A DNA stretch of 64,000 nt from Luedemannella flava (GTDB lineage: Bacteria; Actinomycetota; Actinomycetes; Mycobacteriales; Micromonosporaceae). Positions within the stretch are counted from its first letter, which is position 1, and every line of letters starts with the position of its first letter. The notes under the pieces are model-generated. The model did no database searches. It saw only the letters and a list, made by a program, of their open reading frames with translations, and was not told the DNA's origin. Shown one piece after another: positions 26,981 through 35,800 of this stretch. The stretch lies in contig NZ_BAAALT010000004.1 of NCBI RefSeq assembly GCF_039528515.1, forward strand, positions 1 to 64,000. The letters are read 5' to 3'. The position numbers and the translations under genes were made by a program.

Positions 26981-27016
26981 GGGACGAAAGGCCTGTCCGG
27001 TCAGGACCAAAGCCTC
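26981..27016. promoter_or_regulatory. DosR/DevR-like boxes, mutase-proximal pair
   Basis: GGGACGAAAGGCCTGTCC (26981-26998) matches GGGAC-N4-GTCCC with two changes, and AGGACCAAAGCCTC (27003-27016) is a weaker copy 22 bp on. They lie about 120-155 bp before the mutA start. DosR/DevR regulators respond to low oxygen in actinobacteria; the gene for such a regulator is not in this window. Confidence 0.45.
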
Positions 27017-27135
27017 GCCGGAAGTAACCGCTGAAATTCGCTTTGTCAGCAAAAGAGGGAGCGCTAATAGTCTGGTAACTCACGTCACCGGGGGGTTCTA
27101 TATCGCCGGACGGCCGCTTGGCCTAGCGTCAAATC

Positions 27136-28992
27136 ATGAGCACATCGTCGGAGACGCTGAACCTGGCCGGCGAGTTTGCGCCGACCTCGCTGGACCAGTG
27201 GCGCGAATTGACGTTGGCGGTGCTGCGTAAGTCCGGCGTCGCTTCCGAGGAGACCCCCCCGCAGGCCGTTGACGAGCTGTTGTCGGTCGTCACCTACGAC
27301 GGCGTGCGGATACCGGCGTTATACGTAGCCGATGAACTGCCGGCGACCGGCGTGCCGGGTACGGCGCCGTTCACCCGGGGCGGACGTGCCGATGGTGCGG
27401 TCCGCGGCGGGTGGGATGTACGGCAGCGTCACACCGGCCCCGATCCGGCTGCCATGAGACAGGCCATTCTGGCCGATCTCGGTGGCGGAGTCAGCTCGCT
27501 GTGGATCGACGTCGGGACCGGCGGCCTTGACGCGGCGAAGCTGACCGAGGTGCTGGACGGGGTGGATCTCGACCTGGCCGGGGTGGTCCTGGATGCCGGC
27601 GCCGCCACGTTCGAGGCAGCCCGGGCATTCCTCGGCGTGATCAGCGAGCGGCAGGTGTCACCGGGCAAGGTGCGCGGAAATCTCGGTGCGGATCCGCTGG
27701 GCTGGCAGGCCCGCACCGGCTCGCCGGCGGACGTGGAGTCGGCGGTCGGGTTGGCCAACCGGTGCTTTGCCGCATATCCGAGGCTGCGGGCGATCACGGT
27801 GGATGCCACGGTGTACCACGACGCCGGCGGCAGCGACACGCAGGAACTGGGCCTGGCGCTGGCCGCCGGGGTGGCGTACCTGCGTGCCCTGCACGCAGCC
27901 GGGTTGAGCGTCCCGGCTGCGCTGGGCCAGTTGGAGTTCCGGTACGCGGCGACGGCCGATCAGTTCCTGACGATCGCGAAGCTACGAGCCGCCCGGCGGT
28001 TGTGGGCGCGGGTGGCCGATGCCTGTGGTGCGGTGGAGGCCGGAGCGCAGCGGCAGCATGCGGTCACCTCCTCGGTGATGATGACGGCCCGGGATCCGTG
28101 GGTGAACATGTTGCGCACCACGGTGGCGTGTCTGGCGGCGGTGGTGGGTGGTGCCGACGCGGTAACGGTGCAGCCGTTCGACGCCCGGCTCGGCCTGCCG
28201 GACGAGTTCTCCCGCCGGGTCGCCCGCAACACCCATGCGCTGCTGATGGAGGAGTCCCACCTGGGGCGGGTCATCGATCCGGCCGGCGGCAGCTGGTACG
28301 TCGAGCGGCTGACCGAGGACCTCGCGCGAGCGGCGTGGACGCAGTTCACACAGATCGAACGCGCCGGTGGTCTCGCCGCCGCACTCAGCTCAGCGCTGGT
28401 CGCGGAGCAGCTGGCCGACACCTGGCAACGACGGGTGGACAATCTGGCCCACCGGCGGGATCCGATCACCGGGGTGAGCGAGTTCCCGAATCTGGGCGAG
28501 CGGGTGCCGGCCCGTGCTTCGACGGCGCCACCGCCATCGGGAGGCCTGCCCCGGCACCACCTGGCGGAAGTGTTCGAGGCGCGCCGGGACCGGGCCGACG
28601 CACATGCCGCGGCCACCGGCGTCGCCCCAGCGGTGTTCCTGGCTACGCTCGGCCCGGTGGCCGCGCACACCGCCCGGGCGACGTTCGCGGCCAACTTGTT
28701 CGCAGCCGGCGGTATCGCGGCGGCGCGCGGCCCCATCGGCACGGATCCGGTGGCCATCGCGGCGGCGTTCGCCGCGAGCGGGAGCCCGGTGGCGTGCATC
28801 TGCGGCGCGGACAAGGCGTACGCGGAGCTGGCCGAGCCGGTCGCGGCGGCGCTGGCCGCCGCCGGCGCGAAGCGCGTCTGGCTGGCCGGCAGCCCGCGCG
28901 GCGGGTACGCCGGAGTGGATTCCTATCTGTACCTGGGGTGCGACGCCGTCGAGGTCATCGACGCGACGCTGGCGGATCTGGGGGTGGCGTGA
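27136..28992 (+). CDS. mutA: methylmalonyl-CoA mutase small (beta) subunit
   Basis: A 618-residue protein homologous to the catalytic subunit but with a degenerate C-terminal B12 domain lacking the DxHxxG histidine motif. Barrel parts include SSVMMTARDPWVNMLRTTVA and VIDPAGGSWYVERLTEDLA. It forms the heterodimer with the subunit encoded next and has a structural role. ATG at 27136 has no clear ribosome site. The stop overlaps the mutB start (TGATG). The pair interconverts succinyl-CoA and (R)-methylmalonyl-CoA. Confidence 0.93.
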   Translation: MSTSSETLNLAGEFAPTSLDQWRELTLAVLRKSGVASEETPPQAVDELLSVVTYDGVRIPALYVADELPATGVPGTAPFTRGGRADGAVRGGWDVRQRHTGPDPAAMRQAILADLGGGVSSLWIDVGTGGLDAAKLTEVLDGVDLDLAGVVLDAGAATFEAARAFLGVISERQVSPGKVRGNLGADPLGWQARTGSPADVESAVGLANRCFAAYPRLRAITVDATVYHDAGGSDTQELGLALAAGVAYLRALHAAGLSVPAALGQLEFRYAATADQFLTIAKLRAARRLWARVADACGAVEAGAQRQHAVTSSVMMTARDPWVNMLRTTVACLAAVVGGADAVTVQPFDARLGLPDEFSRRVARNTHALLMEESHLGRVIDPAGGSWYVERLTEDLARAAWTQFTQIERAGGLAAALSSALVAEQLADTWQRRVDNLAHRRDPITGVSEFPNLGERVPARASTAPPPSGGLPRHHLAEVFEARRDRADAHAAATGVAPAVFLATLGPVAAHTARATFAANLFAAGGIAAARGPIGTDPVAIAAAFAASGSPVACICGADKAYAELAEPVAAALAAAGAKRVWLAGSPRGGYAGVDSYLYLGCDAVEVIDATLADLGVA

Positions 28993-31214
28993 TGATTCCC
29001 GACTTCTCAACGCTCGAGCTGGGGGAGCCGGTGGTCGCGCCGGGCGCCAGCTACGAAAGCTGGGCGGCCTCGGTACGCGAGAACGACGGCATCGACCCGG
29101 ACAAGCTGGTCTTCGCGACGCCCGAGGGAATCGACGTTCGCCCGCTGTACACCGCCGCCGACCTGGCTGGACTGGACTTCCTGAACACCCTGCCCGGTAT
29201 CCCGCCGTTCCTGCGCGGCCCGTACCCGACGATGTACGCCACCCAGCCGTGGACGATCCGCCAGTACGCGGGCTTCTCCACCGCGGAGGAGTCCAATGCG
29301 TTCTACCGGCGGAACCTGGCCGCCGGGCAGAAGGGCCTGTCGGTCGCGTTCGACCTGGCCACCCACCGCGGCTACGACTCCGACCATCCCCGGGTCGCCG
29401 GTGATGTCGGTATGGCCGGGGTGGCCATCGACTCCATCTACGACATGCGCCAACTGTTCGACGGGATCCCGCTGGACCGGATGAGCGTGTCGATGACCAT
29501 GAACGGTGCGGTGCTGCCGGTCCTGGCGCTGTACGTCGTGGCGGCTGAGGAACAGGGGGTGGCGCCGGAACAGCTGACCGGGACCATCCAGAACGACATC
29601 CTCAAGGAGTTCATGGTCCGTAACACCTACATCTATCCGCCCGAGCCATCGATGCGGATCATCTCCGACATCTTCGCGTTCACCTCGCAACGGATGCCCC
29701 GGTTCAACTCCATCTCCATTTCCGGCTACCACATGCAGGAGGCTGGAGCGACCGCCGACCTTGAACTCGCCTACACCCTCGCCGACGGCGTGGAGTACGT
29801 CCGCGCCGGTGTCGAGGCGGGCCTGGACGTGGACGCGTTCGCCCCACGGTTGTCGTTCTTCTGGGCAATCGGCATGAACTTCTTCATGGAGGTTGCCAAG
29901 TTGCGTGCGGCCCGGTTGCTGTGGGCCAAGCTGTTGCGCCAGGCCGGCGCGAAGGCGCCAAAATCGTTAAGCCTGCGTACGCACAGCCAAACCTCCGGCT
30001 GGTCGCTGACCGCGCAGGATGTCTACAACAACGTGGCCCGGACCTGCGTCGAGGCAATGGCCGCCACCCAGGGGCACACGCAGTCGCTGCACACCAACGC
30101 CCTGGACGAGGCGCTGGCGCTGCCAACCGACTTCTCCGCCCGTATCGCCCGCAACACCCAGTTGCTGTTGCAGCAGGAGTCGGGCACGACCCGGGTGATC
30201 GACCCGTGGGGTGGTAGCGCCTACGTGGAACGGCTGACCCATGATCTGGCCCGACTGGCCTGGGATCGCATCCAGGAAGTGGAGCAGGCCGGCGGGATGG
30301 CCAAGGCCATCGGCGAGGGCATCCCGAAGCTGCGCATCGAGGCGGCCGCCGCGCGGGCCCAGGCCCGTATCGACTCCGGCCGCCAGCCGGTGATCGGGGT
30401 CAACAAGTACCGCCTGGACGCAGACGAGGCTATCGATATCCTGAAGGTCGACAACACGGCGGTGCGGGCGCAGCAGATCGACAAGCTGAGCCGCCTGCGT
30501 GCCGAGCGGGACCAGGCGGCGTGCGACGCGGCCCTCGCCGCCCTCACCACGGCGGCCGAGGCCGCGATGAACGGCACCAGGGCACCAGGTCTTGAACAGA
30601 ACCTGCTGGCGTGCGCGGTCGCCGCTGCACGGACCAAAGCGACCGTCGGTGAGATCTCCGGCGCGCTGGAGCGGGTGTTCGGCCGCCACGCCGCACAGAT
30701 TCGCACCCTGTCCGGGGTGTACCACGAGGAGGCCGGCCAGGTGAGCAACATCGAGCAGGCCCGCGCCGCTGTCGCCCGGTTCGCCGAGGCCGAGGGGCGC
30801 CAGCCCCGCATTCTGGTGGCGAAGATGGGGCAGGACGGACACGACCGAGGCCAAAAGGTGGTCTCCACCGCCTACGCGGACCTCGGCTTCGACGTCGACG
30901 TGGGACCGCTGTTCCAGACTCCTGCCGAGGTCGCCCGGCAGGCCGTCGAGGCTGACGTCCACGTCGTGGGGGTCAGCTCGCTGGCCGCTGGCCACCTGAC
31001 GCTGGTGCCGGCGCTGCGCGACGAACTGGCGACGCTCGGCCGCGACGACATCATGATCGTGGTCGGTGGCGTTATTCCGCCGCAGGACATCCAGGAGCTG
31101 CGCGCCCTGGGCGCAGCCGCGATCTACCCGCCGGGCACGGTCATCGCCGACGCCGCGCTGGATCTGCTGGCCACCCTGTCCGCCCGCCTCGGCCATCCGT
31201 CCGTCGCGGCATGA
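28992..31214 (+). CDS. mutB: methylmalonyl-CoA mutase large (alpha) subunit
   Basis: A 740-residue adenosylcobalamin-dependent mutase. The barrel has PYPTMYATQPWTIRQYAGFS, SVAFDLATHRGYDSDHPRV and LRTHSQTSGWSLTAQD; the C-terminal B12-binding domain has MGQDGHDRGQKVV with the cobalt-ligand histidine H617 and GVSSLAAGHLTL. It is the catalytic subunit. ATG at 28992 overlaps the mutA stop; its own stop overlaps the MeaB start (ATGA). Start and length agree with the 728-750 residues usual in actinobacteria. Confidence 0.96.
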   Translation: MIPDFSTLELGEPVVAPGASYESWAASVRENDGIDPDKLVFATPEGIDVRPLYTAADLAGLDFLNTLPGIPPFLRGPYPTMYATQPWTIRQYAGFSTAEESNAFYRRNLAAGQKGLSVAFDLATHRGYDSDHPRVAGDVGMAGVAIDSIYDMRQLFDGIPLDRMSVSMTMNGAVLPVLALYVVAAEEQGVAPEQLTGTIQNDILKEFMVRNTYIYPPEPSMRIISDIFAFTSQRMPRFNSISISGYHMQEAGATADLELAYTLADGVEYVRAGVEAGLDVDAFAPRLSFFWAIGMNFFMEVAKLRAARLLWAKLLRQAGAKAPKSLSLRTHSQTSGWSLTAQDVYNNVARTCVEAMAATQGHTQSLHTNALDEALALPTDFSARIARNTQLLLQQESGTTRVIDPWGGSAYVERLTHDLARLAWDRIQEVEQAGGMAKAIGEGIPKLRIEAAAARAQARIDSGRQPVIGVNKYRLDADEAIDILKVDNTAVRAQQIDKLSRLRAERDQAACDAALAALTTAAEAAMNGTRAPGLEQNLLACAVAAARTKATVGEISGALERVFGRHAAQIRTLSGVYHEEAGQVSNIEQARAAVARFAEAEGRQPRILVAKMGQDGHDRGQKVVSTAYADLGFDVDVGPLFQTPAEVARQAVEADVHVVGVSSLAAGHLTLVPALRDELATLGRDDIMIVVGGVIPPQDIQELRALGAAAIYPPGTVIADAALDLLATLSARLGHPSVAA

Positions 31215-32752
31215 CGCGCAAGCCGATCAACCTGGATGACTACGTCGAGGGGGTACTCGCCGGTACCCGCTCGTGGGTCGGCCGCGCGATCACCCTGGTG
31301 GAATCCACCCGTCCCGACCATCGGGCACTGGCGCAACAACTGCTCGCGGCATTGGCCCCGCACGCGGGCCGCGCCCGCCGGGTCGGTATCACCGGGGTGC
31401 CCGGCGTCGGCAAGTCCACGTTCATCGACGCGCTCGGTGTGCGGCTCACCGGGGCGGGGCGCCGAGTCGCGGTACTGGCGGTGGACCCGTCCTCCACCCG
31501 CACCGGCGGCAGCATCCTGGGCGACAAGACCCGGATGAGCCGGCTGGCCAACGATCCGGCAGCGTTCGTGCGCCCGTCGCCCACCGTCGGCACGTTGGGC
31601 GGGGTCGCCAAGGCCACCCGGGAGGCGATGGTCGTCGTGGAGGCCGCCGGCTACGACGTCGTGCTGATCGAGACAACTGGTGTCGGCCAGTCCGAGACCG
31701 CCGTCGCCGAGATGGTCGACTCGTTCCTGCTGCTGGCCCTGGCCCGTACCGGGGACCAACTCCAGGGCATCAAGAAGGGCGTGGTGGAACTGGCCGACGT
31801 GATCACCGTCAACAAGGCCGACGGGCCACACGCCCGCGAGGCCCTCATGGCCGCCCGCGAACTCGCCGGGGCGCTGCGACTGCTGCACGGCGCCGACCCC
31901 GGCAGACTGCCGCCCGTCCTGACCTGCAGTGCCCTGGACGGCACCGGACTGGATCAGGTATGGGACCGGCTCGTGGAACACCAGGACGCGCTGGCCGCCA
32001 CCGGCGAGCTGGCCCAACGCCGCCGTAACCAACAGATCCGGTGGATGTGGGACATGGTGCGGGCCGGCTTGTTGGACGAACTGCGCGACGAGCCGGCGGT
32101 AATCGCCACCGCCGAACAGGTCGAACAGAAGCTCCGCACGGACGCCATCACCCCGTCCCAGGCGGCCGAGCTGGTTCTGGACGCCTTCCGCCACCGCTCG
32201 ACAACCACATCCCGCAATACGCATCCGGTTTCGACAGAACGGACTGACGCCATGAGTGACATCTTCGATCGGCAACCAGTCGCGGCCCGGGCGACCGACG
32301 TGGTGTCGGTGGGCCTGCGGCGCATTGACCACGTCGGCGTCGCGGTTGCCGATCTCGACGTGGCTATCGAGTTCTACGAGCGCGTGTTCGGCATGCGTTG
32401 CGTACACGTCGAGGAGAACACCGAGCAGGGCGTTCGTGAGGCGATGATGTCGGTCGGCCCGGATCCGGCCGGCGGCTGCGTTCAACTGCTGGCTCCGTTG
32501 ACCCCGGAGTCGGCGATCGCGAAGTTCCTCGAACGATCCGGCCCCGGGGTCCAGCAGGTGGCGTACACCGTTGACGATGTGGCCGCGACCAGCGAGGAGC
32601 TGCGTTCGCGCGGCATGCGACTGCTCTATCCGTCCGCCAGGACAGGAACCGGCGGCTCGCGGATAAACTTCGTACACCCTAAGGACGCCGGCGGTGTTCT
32701 CGTCGAGCTGGTGGAGCCGCCGGCGCCTGCCCGCGACGAACGTTCCGCCTGA
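31211..32752 (+). CDS. MeaB GTPase fused in frame to methylmalonyl-CoA epimerase
   Basis: One 513-codon frame with two complete enzymes. Residues 1-340 are MeaB/ArgK: Walker A GVPGVGKST (K68), VDPSSTRTGGSILGDKTRM, the GTPase switch ETTGVGQSE and NKAD. Residues 360-505 are methylmalonyl-CoA epimerase, a vicinal-oxygen-chelate protein with RIDHVGVAVADLDVAIEFYE, CVQLLAPL and INFVHPKDAGGVLVELVEP. MeaB protects and reloads B12 on the mutase; the epimerase links the (R) and (S) methylmalonyl-CoA forms used by mutase and transcarboxylase. No stop separates them; an internal ATG at 32252 (codon 348) has only a weak GGA site, so separate translation remains possible. Confidence 0.9.
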   Translation: MTRKPINLDDYVEGVLAGTRSWVGRAITLVESTRPDHRALAQQLLAALAPHAGRARRVGITGVPGVGKSTFIDALGVRLTGAGRRVAVLAVDPSSTRTGGSILGDKTRMSRLANDPAAFVRPSPTVGTLGGVAKATREAMVVVEAAGYDVVLIETTGVGQSETAVAEMVDSFLLLALARTGDQLQGIKKGVVELADVITVNKADGPHAREALMAARELAGALRLLHGADPGRLPPVLTCSALDGTGLDQVWDRLVEHQDALAATGELAQRRRNQQIRWMWDMVRAGLLDELRDEPAVIATAEQVEQKLRTDAITPSQAAELVLDAFRHRSTTTSRNTHPVSTERTDAMSDIFDRQPVAARATDVVSVGLRRIDHVGVAVADLDVAIEFYERVFGMRCVHVEENTEQGVREAMMSVGPDPAGGCVQLLAPLTPESAIAKFLERSGPGVQQVAYTVDDVAATSEELRSRGMRLLYPSARTGTGGSRINFVHPKDAGGVLVELVEPPAPARDERSA

Positions 32753-32798
32753 GCGGATCAGCACCGCGGTGTTCCGGCGCGGTCCTGGGCGCGTTCGA

Positions 32799-32830
32799 AC
32801 GGGGCAGCCACGACCATGTGGCTGCCCCGT
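32799..32830. terminator. bidirectional hairpin terminator
   Basis: Perfect 13-bp inverted repeat (ACGGGGCAGCCAC / GTGGCTGCCCCGT) with a 6-nt loop, placed between the convergent epimerase end (32752) and the PEP carboxykinase-like gene end (32865). Confidence 0.8.
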
Positions 32831-32864
32831 CGGCGTCGGCGATCAAGGCCGTTTGCGGGCCTGA

Positions 32865-35800
32865 TCAGCTCAGCGGAGTGATTCCGGAGGCGCCGATTAT
32901 CTGCTCGCGGAACTCGGTACCCGCCAAGCGCTTGACCTCGAGCTGAGCGGCCTCGACCCGCGCCGGCATGTCCAGACGCGCCGAGGGTTCCGCGTTGCCG
33001 AGGGTCGCGGAGAACTTCTGGATCGCCGCCAATCCTGCCTCCGCGCGGGCGACCCCGGCCGCCTGCCGTGCGTCCAGGCGCTGCGCGTACCACGACGACC
33101 CGACCACCGATTCGCGACTGAACGCGGCTCGGAACTCGGGCGAGTCCAGGTCCCACCCTTCGGCCGAGGTCCCGTGGGCCATGATCTCCAGGAGTGCCCG
33201 CAGCGGCGGAATCGCCATGTCGATCGTGCCATCGGCGAAGTAGGCGCGCGCGACCCGCTCGTGGGTCTGCACGATCGTGTCGACCGAATCGGCGAACACG
33301 GCAGGATCCTGCAACTCGGGGCGGAGCATCGCGGCGGTGAAGACCACATCTGGGTGCAGGAAGATGCGCCCGAAGTACTTCGTCGCGAAGCGCTCGGTCA
33401 TCCGGTAGCCCAGGCGGCTGGCCCGGACCGTACGGCCCTCGAACTCGAAGTCGACGATCTTCTCCAGGGCGCCCTCGGCGATCAGATGCGCCGCGTCCCG
33501 TTCGGTGGGGGCCATGCGGGCGAACACCTCGGGAACGAGCAGCGAGAAGTCGTGTTCTACCTTGATCTGCGGGCCGACGTAGCCGGCAGCCGACACCCAT
33601 CCGTCATAGCCGGTCAGTGCGAACGACAGCAACGCCGAGTTGAGGTCGATGACCGTGGGCAAGGCGTTGAACGGACCCTTCGTCATCGCCCCCTCGGAGC
33701 CCGCGCCCGTCGTGGAGGGCGATTTGCCGGTCATCGAGGCGATGAACTCCATGAGCAGCTCGGGCAGTTCCATGTAGTGCAGTGGGTTGTACGAGCACAA
33801 CGCTGGAATCGTGTCCGTCGGCGGGTTGTTGCGCCGTCCGGCCGCCACCACATCGACCGGCTGGAACAGCGGGGCGTTGGCCGGCAGGCAGCGCGCCAGG
33901 CGACTGGCCAGCTCGGCGATCGCCGAGCTTCGGCTATCCGCACGGTCGGGACGGTCCTGCAGGTAGCGCGGGTTCTTCGAGGGCTTGCCGTCGACCAGCC
34001 GGGGATGCGCGGAGCTGACGGCGTACGCGCAAGACTGGTGGTCGGCGAAATCGTTCAGTAGGCGGGCCATAGGCTCGGTGAAGGCGCTGAAACCCACGGA
34101 GTCGTCGCGCATCGCGAGGACGTCTTCCGCGGTCAGCGGTTGGAAGTTCGACAGGAACACGCCGGGGCCGGCGATGTCGTGCTCGGCCCGCGCGTCGTAG
34201 CCGCGGACGATCGCGTCATCGGGGCGTTGGAACAGCCGGTCCTCGCAGTTCGCGACGATCTTGTAGGAGCGGGCCGGGTCCAGGCCGAGGCAGGAGCCGG
34301 ACACGACGGTCGAGGCGGTGATGTCGTCCTCCGTCTGCACCTTCATCGCGGGGGAGAAATCGTGACGCAGGCTAAACAGGCGCCATGATCCGTCGGCGTT
34401 GAAGCCCATACGCAGCCGGTTGACGAGCACCTTGCGGCCGTCCAGACGCAGACGCGTGCCCGGGGCGCCGTCGACCTCGACCACGCTGAAGTGGCTGCGC
34501 CAGTCGTCCCCCCAGTCGGGGCGGTACGCGTGCTTGATCATATACAGGAGGCTCTTCACCCGCAGCGGCACGCTGTCGAGCCAGGCGTTGTACTCGGCGG
34601 TGTAGTCGGCCGAAGGGGTGAACAGCTTGATCACGGAGCCGATCGAACGCTGCTCGGACAGAATTGGCCTGGTGTCGACGTCGTTGCGGTCGGCGGCCGC
34701 GAAGCGTCCCGAGTAGTCGCGGCCGATGAGCTCGGCGACCCTGTCCATGTCGCCCTCGAGGTCTGCGGTGTGTTCCGTCCCGACGACGATGGCATCCGCT
34801 ATGGCCTTGGAGATCTCGGACTTGCCGCCACCTGAGACGGTGGCCGGCTTCTGGCAGCAGGTCGCGATCGGCGAGGTGCCGATCAGCGACCACGCTGTCC
34901 GGTCCTGCGGGTCTTGGACCAGCTCCACCCGGTAGCCGCCCGGCGTGAGATAGGTGAGTCCGGCCCGCAGTGGTATACCACCGTTTGTCCAGGTGATGCG
35001 CAGACTCCGGAGCGAGAAGCGGGCTCCTGCGGGCACGAGGACGACTCCCTCGATCGTCCGATCCAGCGCATGCCCTTGCAGTTGGGCCGCGAAGCGCGGG
35101 TTGCGGGCGAGCACGTCGGACAGCTCGATATCGCCGCTACGGGTGTCCACGTACTCCTGGCCGAGGTTGTAGCTCGGGAAGACGAGGGCGCCGCCGGAGT
35201 GCTCCTCCTCGCAGTTGCCGAACAGGTTGGCCGAGTACGAGATCTGGGTCTTGACCTCCTTCTTGCAGTAGCCGAAGTACGGGTCGGCGATGATCGTGAC
35301 GATCACGCCGCGCGTGTCCCGGGCGCAGATCTTGAACGGTTTCCCCCCGTGGTACGGCTCATCCGAGGTCTCCCAGCACATTCCGTCTCGCCGCTGACGC
35401 TCGGTCGCGTCGCTCACGTGCGGCAGACCCAGCTCCTTCTTCGTTATCCGGGTCAGGTGCGGCGCCAGGATGATGCATCCTGTATGGCCGGTCCAGGTGG
35501 ACGGTTCGAGCGAGGCGTCGTTCTCGGGCAGGTACGGGTCACCCCAGTTGCCGAAGATCGACTCGATGAAGTCGAGGCTGGCCACGAGACCGCCGGGAAC
35601 GATGACGTGGGTCTCCATCCGCTTCTCCCGTACCACACCGGGCACCTCGGGCGAGACCAGCGGGCGCAGGTAAAGGGAGGCGAAGCACAACGCCGGCTGC
35701 CGCTGGTTGGCCGTGTACGGAAGTGTCATGTCCTCGGGCGGCGGTTCGAAGGCCATCGCGAGCAGCCGCGCGAAGGCGAGCTTCGGAACGGCGATCTTGT

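Larger units (their letters stand above)
26681..27135. other. divergent control region of transcarboxylase and mutase operons
   Basis: 455 bp without a gene, lower in GC, carrying both promoters. At least four DosR/DevR-like half- or full boxes are seen (26827-26843, 26850-26870, 26981-26998, 27003-27016). No cobalamin riboswitch signature was found although the mutase needs B12. mutA has no clear ribosome site, so it may be leaderless or weakly initiated. Confidence 0.55.

Noticed and set aside
26681..27135. Possible cobalamin riboswitch before the B12-dependent mutase
   Set aside because: No B12-box-like element or convincing multi-helix fold was found; the region instead shows DosR-like motifs.
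27762..31214. A 1150-codon plus-strand frame covering mutB and part of mutA
   Set aside because: Only the part from 28992 is homologous to a mutase; the first 410 codons are an Arg/Gly-rich shadow of mutA in another frame.
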